From contig JAEXRM010000139.1 in the NCBI GenBank assembly GCA_023440865.1, positions 1 to 64,000 of the forward strand: a stretch of DNA of 64,000 nucleotides. Reading direction: 5' to 3'. A model generated the notes under the pieces. That model was not told the origin of the DNA, made no database searches, and saw only the letters and a program-made list of their open reading frames with translations. Below are positions 53,836 through 62,515 of this stretch, piece by piece. This stretch comes from Bacillota bacterium. GTDB lineage: Bacteria; Bacillota; Clostridia; DSM-8532. Position numbers and translations under genes: made by a program. Every line of letters begins with the position of its first letter. The first letter of the stretch is position 1.

Positions 53836-54357
53836 TCAACGCGGGGATCCGCCAGGCGTCCCGGCCTCCCCGGGGCGTTGCGGACATTCGTTTGCATGGT
53901 TTCGGATGTGGTCCTCGAAATAGAAGAAGACCTTGTCGAGCAGGCGGACGAGATGGTCGGTGTCCTCCTGCCCCAGATGGGCGGCAAGCTTGCGGAACAT
54001 CTCATCCATGTGCGCCTCGAAGGCTTCATGCTGGCTCTTTCCGGCCTCGGTCAGAAAAACGAGAACGGAACGCCTGTCCCGGGGTGCCATGCGCCGTTCC
54101 ACCCAACCGGCCTTCTCCAGGTTGTTGATGAACTGCGTGACAGTGGGCGGGGCGATCTTGAGCTGGTTGGCGATCTCGGTGATGCGGATGCCTTCGCCGG
54201 TCTCCACCTGATGGAACGCGACGACACCCATGACGGCCATCTCGCCGGATCGTCCCTCCCGTGTCGCCGCGGGCCTGCGCATCATGCGCTTGAAACGCCT
54301 GAAGGATGCCATCAGCTGTTGCGAAGACGTCGCAAAGGGCTCCTGATGCTGCGTCAT
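53836..54357 (-). CDS. MarR-family transcriptional repressor (173 aa)
   Basis: Winged-helix regulator of the downstream ABC exporter pair. The MarR core is visible: GIRITEIANQLKIAPPTVTQFINNLEKAGWVERRMAPRDRRSVLVFLTEAG (recognition helix plus wing), with dimerising helices on both sides. ATG 54357 follows AAGGAGGCTGAC. Two tandem palindromic sites lie directly downstream of a consensus promoter in its upstream region, so it very probably represses its own operon and is released by exported drugs or envelope stress molecules. MarR-ABC-ABC operons of this form are common in clostridia. Confidence 0.93.
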   Translation of the reverse strand: MTQHQEPFATSSQQLMASFRRFKRMMRRPAATREGRSGEMAVMGVVAFHQVETGEGIRITEIANQLKIAPPTVTQFINNLEKAGWVERRMAPRDRRSVLVFLTEAGKSQHEAFEAHMDEMFRKLAAHLGQEDTDHLVRLLDKVFFYFEDHIRNHANECPQRPGEAGTPGGSPR

Positions 54358-54458
54358 GTCAGCCTCCTTGTCACAATGCCACCACGTGATACGGGTCAGG
54401 GGACCGGTTTGTCCACGCAGTTGGCAGCCATCATAAAAATTATTCGTCACCCTATCTT

Positions 54459-54487
54459 TTAGCATGACTATTATTTAGCATGGCTAA
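54459..54487. promoter_or_regulatory. Tandem MarR operators
   Basis: TTAGC-ATG-ACTA (54459-54470) and TTAGC-ATG-GCTAA (54475-54487, perfect arms) are 16 bp apart. They cover the transcription start region of the MarR operon, immediately after its -10 box. Confidence 0.75.
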
Positions 54488-54515
54488 TTATAAGGCGCGA
54501 CAATCTCCCTGTCAA
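54487..54515 (-). promoter_or_regulatory. Consensus promoter of the MarR-ABC-ABC operon
   Basis: Minus strand: perfect TTGACA (54515-54510), 17-bp spacer, perfect TATAAT (54492-54487). Transcription should start near 54480, inside the tandem operators. The rest of the 54516-54800 gap, upstream of the plus-strand ABC gene, shows no clear promoter. Confidence 0.85.
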
Positions 54516-54800
54516 CGGGCGCCTCATCCCAGGACGATGCCCATCCCGGACAGCGGCATGCAAACCGTTGCACGGCGGGTATTCCACGGTCGATTCGAAG
54601 CATCCGGCGCAAGGGGCCGTCACGATCCAACGCAAGACGGGCCGCATGAAAGACAAGATTCTCCGCAAGGAATGCAACATAAGACATGTGCTGATCTGGT
54701 ATCCTGTGGTTGGTCTCACCGATGACAGGCGACATAAAACGTCTGTATCCCATCGAACGACAACCACGGAGAAAAGCGCCCCCACCCCCTGGAGGCAAGC

Positions 54801-56549
54801 ATGAACCGTTTCCGGACCGTCCTCGCCTTCATCCGACGCCACTGGGTCTCCTACCTGGTCGGCATGCTGTGCATGCTCGTCGCCTCCTTCGTGCAGACCC
54901 TGTTCCCAAACCTCCTGGGCCGGACGATCGATGTCCTGGGCACCCCGGGCTTCGACGCAACACGTGTCTGGACAAACATCGGCTTCATCCTGCTGATCGC
55001 CGCGACCACATTCGCGTTCACCTTCCTGTGGCGGACGTTCGTCATCGGCAATGCCCGCAAGCTCGAATGCGACCTGCGCGCACAGCTGTTCAGCCACTTC
55101 CTGAAGCTGTCGCCGTCCTTCTACCACGACAGACGCACCGGCGACCTCATGGCCCACGCCATCAGCGACATCGGCGCCGTCCGCATGGCATTCGGCCCCG
55201 CCACGGCCATGTCGGTCAACAGCCTGGTGATCCTCATCGCCTCCATCGCCACCATGACCGCCACGGTGGACCGGCGGCTGACCGCACTGACCCTGCTGCC
55301 GTTCCCGTTCGTCATCTGGGCGATGCTGTCCGTCGGCAGGAAGGTCCGCGCCTCGTTCCTGCAGGTGCAGGCGTCGTTTGCGGACCTCTCCGGCAAGGTC
55401 GACGAGGGCATCCACGGCGTGCGCATCATCAAGGCCTACGTGCAGGAGGCGCCCACCCTCGCCGCATTCCGCGCCTCCAGCCGGAACATGGTCGAAGCCT
55501 CGATGCGCCAGGTCTCGGCCTCCTCCCTGCTCGGCCCGGTCATCGAGATCTGCTTCAGCCTCAGCTTCGCGCTCAACCTCATCCTGGGCGGGCGCATGGT
55601 GCTCGACGGACGCATCACGGTGGGCGCCTTCGTCGCCTTCAACACCTATCTCGCCATGATCATCGCGCCGGTGCTGAACATCGGACGCATCACAAACCTG
55701 TTCCAACGCGGCATCGCCTCGATGGACCGGCTCAACGGCGTCCTGCTTGTCAATCCGGAGATCGGGGATGACGCGGATGCACGGGAATACCCCATCAAAG
55801 GATCGATCGCCGCGGAGGCGCTTGCCTTTACATATCCGGGCGCTTCCGAGCCCGCCCTTGCGATCACGGCGCTGGATGTGCCTGCCGGAACAACCCTTGG
55901 CTTGATCGGGCCGACAGGCAGCGGCAAGACGACACTGGCAAGTCTGCTGCTGCGCGCATGGGATACCGTCCCCGGTACGCTGACCGTCGACGGACGACCG
56001 TTGACCTCCTATACGCTCGCGTCCCTGCGTGGCGGCATCGCTTTCGTTTCGCAGGAACCCTTCCTGTTTTCGGCCAGCATCCGGGAGAACATCGCCTGCT
56101 TCCGGGAAGCGATTCCCGAGGATGACATCCGCCTGGCCGCCGCCGACAGCTGCCTGCTCGAGACCATCGACACGATGCCGGACGGGCTGGACACGCTGCT
56201 GGGCGAACGGGGCGTGAACCTTTCGGGTGGCCAGAAGCAGCGGGTCGCCATTGCCCGCGCTCTGCTGCGCGACGCGCCGATCCTCATCCTCGACGATGCG
56301 CTGTCCGCCGTCGATACGGTCACCGAGGCCCGCATCCTCGAGGCCATCCGCAGGCGACGCCAGGGCAGGACCACGCTGATGATCTCCCATCGCATCTCCG
56401 CCGTTGCGGCATGCGACCGGATTCTGGTACTCGACCGCGGCCGGGTCGTGCAGGCGGGCTCCCATGAGGCACTGCTTGAGGAAGGAGGGCTGTATCGTGC
56501 CATCCATGCCGAACAGGAAGAAAGCCGGCACCGTTTCGTCAGGGGGTGA
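54801..56549 (+). CDS. ABC exporter half-transporter, degenerate ATPase site (582 aa)
   Basis: First half of a second heterodimeric exporter. Six TM helices (residues about 15-310), then an ATPase domain with Walker A GPTGSGKT, VSQEPF Q-loop, intact LSGGQKQ and a Walker B ending LILDDALSAVD, where Asp replaces the catalytic Glu; the H-loop His (ISHRIS) is kept. ATG 54801 follows GGAGGCAAGC. It overlaps the next ABC gene by about 50 bp. Function: multidrug, peptide or lipid export. It faces away from the MarR operon, 443 bp apart, so MarR could reach both. Confidence 0.92.
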   Translation: MNRFRTVLAFIRRHWVSYLVGMLCMLVASFVQTLFPNLLGRTIDVLGTPGFDATRVWTNIGFILLIAATTFAFTFLWRTFVIGNARKLECDLRAQLFSHFLKLSPSFYHDRRTGDLMAHAISDIGAVRMAFGPATAMSVNSLVILIASIATMTATVDRRLTALTLLPFPFVIWAMLSVGRKVRASFLQVQASFADLSGKVDEGIHGVRIIKAYVQEAPTLAAFRASSRNMVEASMRQVSASSLLGPVIEICFSLSFALNLILGGRMVLDGRITVGAFVAFNTYLAMIIAPVLNIGRITNLFQRGIASMDRLNGVLLVNPEIGDDADAREYPIKGSIAAEALAFTYPGASEPALAITALDVPAGTTLGLIGPTGSGKTTLASLLLRAWDTVPGTLTVDGRPLTSYTLASLRGGIAFVSQEPFLFSASIRENIACFREAIPEDDIRLAAADSCLLETIDTMPDGLDTLLGERGVNLSGGQKQRVAIARALLRDAPILILDDALSAVDTVTEARILEAIRRRRQGRTTLMISHRISAVAACDRILVLDRGRVVQAGSHEALLEEGGLYRAIHAEQEESRHRFVRG

Positions 56550-58314
56550 ACGGACAAGAAGGGAAACGGCCTCGGAGAAGGGAAGCCTCCGGGCTCTCAT
56601 CGCCCTGTCCGCGCCCCATTGGCCGAAGTTCACCCTCGCCATCGGCTGCATCCTGCTGATGAACGCAGCCGCCCTGGCCAAGCCCTGGCTGCTCAAGGTC
56701 GTCATCGACGATCTGCTCGTTGCGAAAAAGCCCCAGACACCCGCTTTCAACCTGGCGCTCATGGGCATCCTCTATGTCGGGGTCTCCCTGCTCGGCGGTC
56801 TGTTCACCTGGCTGCAGGTCAACCTGGTCAACCGGGCGGGGCAGTCGATCCTGCACGACCTGCGGTGCAGGGTGTTCGACACCATCCTGCACCTGCCGCT
56901 GCCATGGCTGGACCGGAACGCCTCCGGACGGCTCATCACACGCGCAACCAACGACATCGCCGAAATCGGCGAGTTCTATACGGATGTGACCGTCAACATG
57001 ATGAAGGACATCCTGCTCATCGTCGGCATTCTCGCCGCGATGGTCGCCATGAGCCCGATCCTGTCCGCCATCTCGCTGGCCGTCATCCCCTTCATGGCCG
57101 CCATGGTGTGGCTGATCAAGAACCGCATCCGGCGCAACTTCTTCTCGATGAAGCACTTCATCGGCCGCATCAACGGCTTCACGGCGGAAAGCCTCGCGGG
57201 CATGGGCACCATCCAGGCCTTCCATGCCGAAAAGGAAAGAAACCGTGCCTTCACCGAACTCAATGACGCCTACTTCGGCACCACGCTCACGCAGGTGCGG
57301 CTCAACAGCTTCCTCAAGCCCGCCTCCGATGTGTTCCAGAACCTGGCGATCGCACTGCTGCTGGCCTACGGCATCGGCCAGGTATCCGACAACGCCCTGC
57401 CGATCGGCATCCTGTATGCCTTCACGAGCTACATCAAGCAGTTCTTCGGCCCCATCTCGGATCTGGCGGACAAGTACAACAGCATCCAGTCCGCCATCGT
57501 ATCAGCCGAACGCGTCTTCTCGCTGCTCGATGAGGAACCGAACCTCGAGCGGCCGGCGGAAGGCCTGCCGATGCCCGAAGCCGAAGGCCGCGTGGAATTC
57601 CGTCACGTCTGGTTCGCCTACAACGAAGGGGAATGGGTGCTCAAGGATGTGAGTTTCACGGTGGAACCCGGGGAGACGGCCGCCTTCGTCGGTGAGACCG
57701 GAGCGGGCAAGACCACGATCATGAGCCTCGTCTGCGGCTTCTACGCACCGCAGCGGGGAGAAATCCTGCTCGATGGCGTGCCCGTGGACACGCTGCGCAA
57801 GGCGGACCTGCGCCGGCGCATCGCGACCGTGTTCCAGGACGTGTTCCTGTTCGCCGGCGATGTCCGCGGCAACATCACACTGCACGACGAAACCCCCGAC
57901 TCGCTGCTGGAAACCGCGCTGCGCGCTTCTTGCGCGGATCGGCTGGTGGAACGCCTGCCAGGGGGACTCGATGCGCCGGTGACCGAACGGGGCAGCACGC
58001 TGTCCGCCGGGCAGCGGCAGCTGATCTCGTTCGCCCGCGCCATCGCGCACGATCCGGCCGTTCTCGTCATGGACGAGGCGACCGCCAACATCGACACGGG
58101 TACGGAGCGGCTCATCCAGCAGGCGCTGGCGCAGGTGACGGAGAACCGGACGACGCTCACCATCGCGCACCGGCTCTCGACCATCCGGCATGCGGACCGC
58201 ATCTTCGTGATGCGTCATGGGGAGATTGTCGAATCGGGAAATCATGACACCCTGCTGCGTAAAAAAGGCTATTACCGGTCACTGCTGGAGGAATCGGAGG
58301 AGCCGGTGGCGTAA
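56497..58314 (+). CDS. ABC exporter half-transporter, canonical ATPase site (605 aa)
   Basis: Second half of the plus-strand exporter. About 30 hydrophilic N-terminal residues, six TM helices, then Walker A GETGAGKT, VFQDVF Q-loop, altered signature LSAGQ, Walker B VLVMDEATANID with the catalytic Glu, and H-loop IAHRLST. Together with 54801-56549 it forms one degenerate and one consensus site, the expected asymmetric heterodimer. The start is taken as GTG 56497, which has GGAGG 8-9 nt upstream inside the preceding gene; ATG 56506 is the alternative. The 3' end overlaps the convergent GGDEF gene by 43 bp. Confidence 0.91.
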   Translation: MPSMPNRKKAGTVSSGGERTRRETASEKGSLRALIALSAPHWPKFTLAIGCILLMNAAALAKPWLLKVVIDDLLVAKKPQTPAFNLALMGILYVGVSLLGGLFTWLQVNLVNRAGQSILHDLRCRVFDTILHLPLPWLDRNASGRLITRATNDIAEIGEFYTDVTVNMMKDILLIVGILAAMVAMSPILSAISLAVIPFMAAMVWLIKNRIRRNFFSMKHFIGRINGFTAESLAGMGTIQAFHAEKERNRAFTELNDAYFGTTLTQVRLNSFLKPASDVFQNLAIALLLAYGIGQVSDNALPIGILYAFTSYIKQFFGPISDLADKYNSIQSAIVSAERVFSLLDEEPNLERPAEGLPMPEAEGRVEFRHVWFAYNEGEWVLKDVSFTVEPGETAAFVGETGAGKTTIMSLVCGFYAPQRGEILLDGVPVDTLRKADLRRRIATVFQDVFLFAGDVRGNITLHDETPDSLLETALRASCADRLVERLPGGLDAPVTERGSTLSAGQRQLISFARAIAHDPAVLVMDEATANIDTGTERLIQQALAQVTENRTTLTIAHRLSTIRHADRIFVMRHGEIVESGNHDTLLRKKGYYRSLLEESEEPVA

Positions 58315-59957
58315 TCCGCCACCCAGCGCACCGACCGATTGCGTCCAGCCCGCTTGGCCTGGTACAGTGCCTCATCCGCATGCCCGATCAGGGTGTCACA
58401 GGCATGCACCCCCTGAAGCGACGCTGCATCGACAGCGGCGATGCCGATGCTTGTCCGATAGGCAATCAGGTGGGCATCCCATTCCAGCCGATCCGCCTCC
58501 ACGGAAGTCCGGATACGCTCAGCCGCCTGCAGCGCCGCTTCATCGGACGCACCCGGAAGGAAGGCGATGAACTCCTCGCCGCCATACCGGCCGACCAGAT
58601 CCTGCGCGCGCAGATTGGCACGCAGGATGTCCGCCATGCGTCTGAGCACGGCGTCTCCCGCCAAATGGCCATACCGGTCGTTGATCTTCTTGAAGTGATC
58701 GAGGTCAAGCAGCAGAATGGCTCCGGATGGCACCACCCCCCGGCTTCCCGCGCAAACGGCCGCCATGCCCTCAAGGAATGATCCGCGGTTCTCGAGCCCG
58801 GTCAGCGAGTCGGTCCGGGCCATGTGCTCAAGGGAGCGCATGGCATCCGCCTGCTCCGTGATGTCGGAGATCATCAGCAGTATCCCCTGCATCTCGCCCC
58901 TGCCCCCCAGCTCCGTCACACGAATCTGCAGGTGCCGTCTATGTGAAGGCCCTTCCGCATCCGTTCCGGCAAGTTCGCAAGGGAAGGATGACATGTCCGC
59001 CATGCCATCCGGCCCGGCCGTGTCCCGTGATTGTTCGAACCACGAAAGGAAGGCCCCGACAAATGCAGGCACGGCTGCGAAGTCGCTGATGAAGGTTTCC
59101 CGGGCGCCCTCCACCCGCTCCGACTTTCTCAGGCCGGGGAACATGCCCTTGGCCGCACGGTTGAAATCAAGCAGCTCCAGATTCGCGCCCAGTACCACCA
59201 CCCCGTCGCCAATCCAGTCGAACACACGGTCGCGGGCCAGCGGAATGAGGTTGAGCGCATTGTGCCGGAACAGCGCATAGGCGATGATGAGATAGGTGAA
59301 CAGGGCGAAGAAGGGGCCGCTGTCCAAACCAAGCGGAAACCAGCCGAACAGGTTGACGGGCGCGACACATAACGGAAGCAGCGAGATCCATCCGAAGAAG
59401 CGGGAGTTGACCCGATACCCGCGCGATCCGGTCCTGGCGTTCGAGAGGTGGATCGCGATGGCGAGCAAACCGCAGACCACATAAAATCCCTGATAGACTA
59501 AATACCATGGTCCCTTGTCGAACTGCAGCACGGGAAAGTACCCGTTGTCCACCACACGCATGGCGCCGTAGTGGATCGGCACCCATCCGCTGAGATGGCG
59601 GAAGATCGTCGTCACCCCGGAAAAACCGCACAGGCAGGCCGCAAGAATCCGACGCGTCCGCTGTCGGGCGAACCACCCGGTCTTGGCACGGAAAACGGCG
59701 ATCAGCAGCCAGCATGTGGGAATGAACGGGAGCCCCAGGTATTCGAACCGGCTCCAGATGTCAATGCCGGCAATCGTCCCCTGTTGGATTTCCATGGCAT
59801 AGCCTGCCGTATAGAAGGCCGTGGCGGCACAGAGCGCGGCAAAAGGCGCTGCCCCCGGGACACGGTGCCGCCGCAGCGCATACACGCACAAGACGGCGAT
59901 ACCGGTCGTCATCACAAATAGGGCGAGGGTCAACAGGTTCTGGATTGCAATCGGCAT
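58272..59957 (-). CDS. 7TM-PAS-GGDEF diguanylate cyclase (561 aa)
   Basis: c-di-GMP synthase with membrane sensor. Residues about 5-235 contain seven hydrophobic helices of the histidine-kinase-N type (WSRFEYLGLPFIPTCWLLIAV is the characteristic third-fourth segment). Residues about 240-370 form a PAS-like domain (DGVVVLGANLELLDFNRAA). The GGDEF domain has GGEEF near residue 470, with an RxxD inhibitory site (RAQD) five residues before. The C-terminus is Ser/Asp rich. ATG 59957 follows GGGGAGATGACGC. It is convergent with, and overlaps, the ABC gene; no terminator separates them. Confidence 0.92.
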   Translation of the reverse strand: MPIAIQNLLTLALFVMTTGIAVLCVYALRRHRVPGAAPFAALCAATAFYTAGYAMEIQQGTIAGIDIWSRFEYLGLPFIPTCWLLIAVFRAKTGWFARQRTRRILAACLCGFSGVTTIFRHLSGWVPIHYGAMRVVDNGYFPVLQFDKGPWYLVYQGFYVVCGLLAIAIHLSNARTGSRGYRVNSRFFGWISLLPLCVAPVNLFGWFPLGLDSGPFFALFTYLIIAYALFRHNALNLIPLARDRVFDWIGDGVVVLGANLELLDFNRAAKGMFPGLRKSERVEGARETFISDFAAVPAFVGAFLSWFEQSRDTAGPDGMADMSSFPCELAGTDAEGPSHRRHLQIRVTELGGRGEMQGILLMISDITEQADAMRSLEHMARTDSLTGLENRGSFLEGMAAVCAGSRGVVPSGAILLLDLDHFKKINDRYGHLAGDAVLRRMADILRANLRAQDLVGRYGGEEFIAFLPGASDEAALQAAERIRTSVEADRLEWDAHLIAYRTSIGIAAVDAASLQGVHACDTLIGHADEALYQAKRAGRNRSVRWVADYATGSSDSSSSDR

Positions 59958-60179
59958 GCGTCATCTCCCCGGTGAAGCGGCTACCATGGCAACCGGTATC
60001 CGTCGCATGGGCGGCCACAAATGATATTACCACAATCCAGCAGTCTCGTACGCATGCAGCGCCCACCCCTTTTCACGGGTGAATCCGTCACAATCATGCA
60101 GTTTCGTGTTCCCCCTCCTGCATATTCGTGATACGATAGTTGCAAATGCAACGCCGCGCCGGCACGGGAGGCTTTTGTC

Positions 60180-61193
60180 ATGGCTGCACACCTGAAGATT
60201 CCGGAAGGATATGCCCCGTCACTCGATCTTCGCGAGACGGAGATCGCCATCAAGTTCATCAAGGACAATTTCGAGAAGCATCTTGCAAACGCGCTGCATC
60301 TCACCCGTGTGTCCGCCCCGCTGTTCGTACGGCCGGAAACAGGCCTCAACGACAACCTCAACGGCATCGAGCGCCCCGTCGGCTTCGACATGAAGCACAT
60401 CGACGGCGACTCTGCCGAAATCGTGCAGTCGCTCGCCAAGTGGAAGCGCATGGCGCTGGGCCGCTACGGCTTCACGCCGGGAGAAGGCCTTTACACAGAC
60501 ATGAACGCCATCCGGCGCGACGAAGAGCCCGACAACCTGCATTCCATCTATGTCGACCAGTGGGACTGGGAAATGGTCATCACCCGCGAGCAACGGACGC
60601 TCGATGAGCTCAAGGCCGTCGTCCGCAGGATCTATGGCGTCTTTCTCGAGACACAGGAAGCCGTTTGCGCGAAGTATCCCCAACTGAAGCGTTTCCTGTC
60701 GGATGAGATCACCTTCATCACCACACAGGAGCTCGAGGACAAGTACCCCCACATGACCGAAAAGGAGCGTGAAACCACCTTCACGCGCGATCATGGCGCC
60801 ATGTGTCTGATGCAGATCGGCGGAAAGATGCGCTCGGGCAAGATCCATGACGGCCGTGCGCCCGACTATGACGACTGGGCGCTCAACTGCGACATCGTCT
60901 TCTACTACCCGGTGCTCGCATGCGCCTTCGAGGTTTCGTCGATGGGCATCCGTGTCGACGCGGCATCGCTCGACCGCCAACTGACGCTTGCCGGGGCGGA
61001 AAGCCGCCGCCATCTGCCCTTCCACAAGGCGGTGCTCGAGGACCGGCTGCCGTTGACGCTCGGCGGCGGTCTCGGCCAGTCGCGCATCTGCATGTTCCTG
61101 CTGGGCAAGGCGCATGTCGGCGAGGTGCAGGCATCGGCCTGGCCAAGCGCGATGGAGCATGCCTGCCAGAAGGCTGGCATCATGCTGCTGTAA
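60180..61193 (+). CDS. asnA: Aspartate-ammonia ligase (asparagine synthetase A, 337 aa)
   Basis: Makes L-asparagine from L-aspartate, ammonia and ATP through aspartyl-AMP; class II aminoacyl-tRNA-synthetase fold. Landmarks: RVSAPLFVRPETGLNDNLNG near residue 45, VDQWDWE near 120, FITTQELEDKYP near 180, and the C-terminal GGGLGQSRICMFLLGKAHVGEVQ near 300. Full family length. ATG 60180 follows GGGAGGCTTTTGTC. Monocistronic, ending at a strong terminator. Confidence 0.97.
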   Translation: MAAHLKIPEGYAPSLDLRETEIAIKFIKDNFEKHLANALHLTRVSAPLFVRPETGLNDNLNGIERPVGFDMKHIDGDSAEIVQSLAKWKRMALGRYGFTPGEGLYTDMNAIRRDEEPDNLHSIYVDQWDWEMVITREQRTLDELKAVVRRIYGVFLETQEAVCAKYPQLKRFLSDEITFITTQELEDKYPHMTEKERETTFTRDHGAMCLMQIGGKMRSGKIHDGRAPDYDDWALNCDIVFYYPVLACAFEVSSMGIRVDAASLDRQLTLAGAESRRHLPFHKAVLEDRLPLTLGGGLGQSRICMFLLGKAHVGEVQASAWPSAMEHACQKAGIMLL

Positions 61194-61212
61194 AGAAGCC
61201 ATCCGATAACCG

Positions 61213-61240
61213 AAGGCTCCCCCGACCGGGGGAGCCTTTT
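61213..61240 (+). terminator. Rho-independent terminator of asnA
   Basis: Perfect stem AAGGCTCCCC/GGGGAGCCTT with a 5-nt loop, followed by TTT, 20 bp after the stop codon. Confidence 0.9.
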
Positions 61241-61280
61241 CATGCATCAGACATTTCCCGCCATGGTCCGAATCATCAGT

Positions 61281-61337
61281 GGCATGACACGCACGAGATG
61301 CACGACCCATGAGGCATGACACGCACGACATGCATGA
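61281..61337. repeat. Imperfect 32-bp direct repeat upstream of the small lipoprotein
   Basis: GGCATGACACGCACGA recurs at 61281 and 61313, with further similarity (ATGCA-GA) in each unit. The second copy runs into the SD region of the following gene. Confidence 0.6.
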
Positions 61338-61352
61338 ACAGGGAGGTTCCCC

Positions 61353-61679
61353 ATGCGCAAGAAATGGCTGCCCCTGCTGCTGCTCGCGTTGCTGGCCACA
61401 GTGCTGTTGACAGCCTGCGCGCCGGGCGACGGGCACGCGACCCCTGACAATCCCGCCGGTTTCCTCTGGGGCGTCTGGCATGGCTGGATCGCGCCGGTAT
61501 CCGTGATCATCGGATTCTTCAATCCGAACATCCGTGTCTATGAGGTGTACAACACCGGTCACTGGTACGACGTCGGCTTCTACATCGCCCTGATCGGCGG
61601 CTTTGGCGGCCTCGCGCTCACACGGAGGAAAAAGGTCGAGAAGCACGAGCACCACGCGCATCACCACGAAGATCGCTGA
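61353..61679 (+). CDS. Small His-rich membrane lipoprotein of unknown function (108 aa)
   Basis: Signal peptide with lipobox (LLTAC, lipid Cys near residue 22), a conserved-looking core FLWGVWHGWIAPVSVIIGFF and VYEVYNTGHWYDVGFYIALI forming two hydrophobic segments, and a cytoplasmic-style tail with a His cluster (HEHHAHHH). Small proteins with this WGxWHG…NTGxWYD core occur in many bacteria, but I know of no established function. The His tail may bind metal. ATG 61353 follows GGGAGGTTCCCC. It stands alone between asnA and the convergent glycosylase gene. Confidence 0.8.
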   Translation: MRKKWLPLLLLALLATVLLTACAPGDGHATPDNPAGFLWGVWHGWIAPVSVIIGFFNPNIRVYEVYNTGHWYDVGFYIALIGGFGGLALTRRKKVEKHEHHAHHHEDR

Positions 61680-61713
61680 GACGACGTGGCGGAGCTGTGC
61701 GGACATGATCCCG

Positions 61714-62253
61714 CTACGGCGGTTGCACAAGCAGCGTCGGTATGATGCGGTATGCGGCCAGAAGCACGGCGTCGGCGCCATGCCTGCGATTCGCCGGACT
61801 CGTGGAGGGCAGCGGCATGCAGTCCATGCCGGTGGTGGCGCGCAGGAACCGCCGATACAGGCGTGTCGCCGTTCCGCCTGTCGTGAGAACCGCCTTGATC
61901 TCCGCCGCGTGGAAGATGACAGAAAGGTCGTTCGGCACCGGGTCGCGGATGGTGCCGTCCAGCGAGCCGTCGATGCGGCAGCTGGCCAGCACGTCCCACA
62001 GCGCGATGCCATGCCGCAGCGCCAGCGCCCGGCGGCCGGCGGCGTCCGGCGGCAGCGTATCACCGAGCACCTCGCACAGGATTGGCCAGAAGCGGTTTTG
62101 CGGATGCATGTAGTAAAAACCGGCGGCCCGTGACCGGACGGACGGCATCGTACCAAGGATCAGCACGCGGCTGTTCCGATCATAAACCGGCTCCAGCGGG
62201 TGAATCACCCGATCGTACCGCCCGGCGGCCGATTTACTGGATCGCCCCCCCAT
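61714..62253 (-). CDS. DNA-deoxyinosine glycosylase (UDG superfamily family 6, 179 aa)
   Basis: Base-excision repair enzyme removing hypoxanthine from deaminated DNA. The family-6 signature is clear: VLILGTMPSVRSRAAGFYYMHPQNRFWPIL at about residues 29-58, HGIALWDVLASCRIDGSLDGTIRDPVPNDL in the middle, and LPSTSPAN near the C-terminus. ATG 62253 is chosen because GGAAGGAGGG precedes it; the upstream ATG has no SD. Convergent with the small lipoprotein gene. Confidence 0.92.
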   Translation of the reverse strand: MGGRSSKSAAGRYDRVIHPLEPVYDRNSRVLILGTMPSVRSRAAGFYYMHPQNRFWPILCEVLGDTLPPDAAGRRALALRHGIALWDVLASCRIDGSLDGTIRDPVPNDLSVIFHAAEIKAVLTTGGTATRLYRRFLRATTGMDCMPLPSTSPANRRHGADAVLLAAYRIIPTLLVQPP

Positions 62254-62515
62254 GCCGCAACCCTCCTTCCGTCGGCGTGCCGTCGTGCCGGAATTCACCA
62301 TGCCTGCGTCCTGCCATGCCGGAGCGACGCCATGCCCGGATCATGCCTCCATTGTATGCCATCCGTCCTCCGGCCTGTCAACAACGGGCCTTGCTGCGCG
62401 CCTTCCGACACATGTGCCGGCAAGCGCCCCCCCTTTGCCGATTCCGCCTTGTCTGCCGCCAATTGCAATGATAAGGTGAAGAAGCAGACCATCCGTCATG
62501 ATTGGAGCGTGCCCC

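Noticed and set aside
53906..54029. Extending the first ABC half-transporter upstream to 54029
   Set aside because: The longer frame would lie inside the MarR gene and encode non-family sequence; homologues begin at the MLKLF-type start.
59740..59760. GTATTCGAACC resembling a tRNA T-arm
   Set aside because: It lies inside the GGDEF gene in frame, and no cloverleaf can be drawn around it. No tRNA was found in the window.
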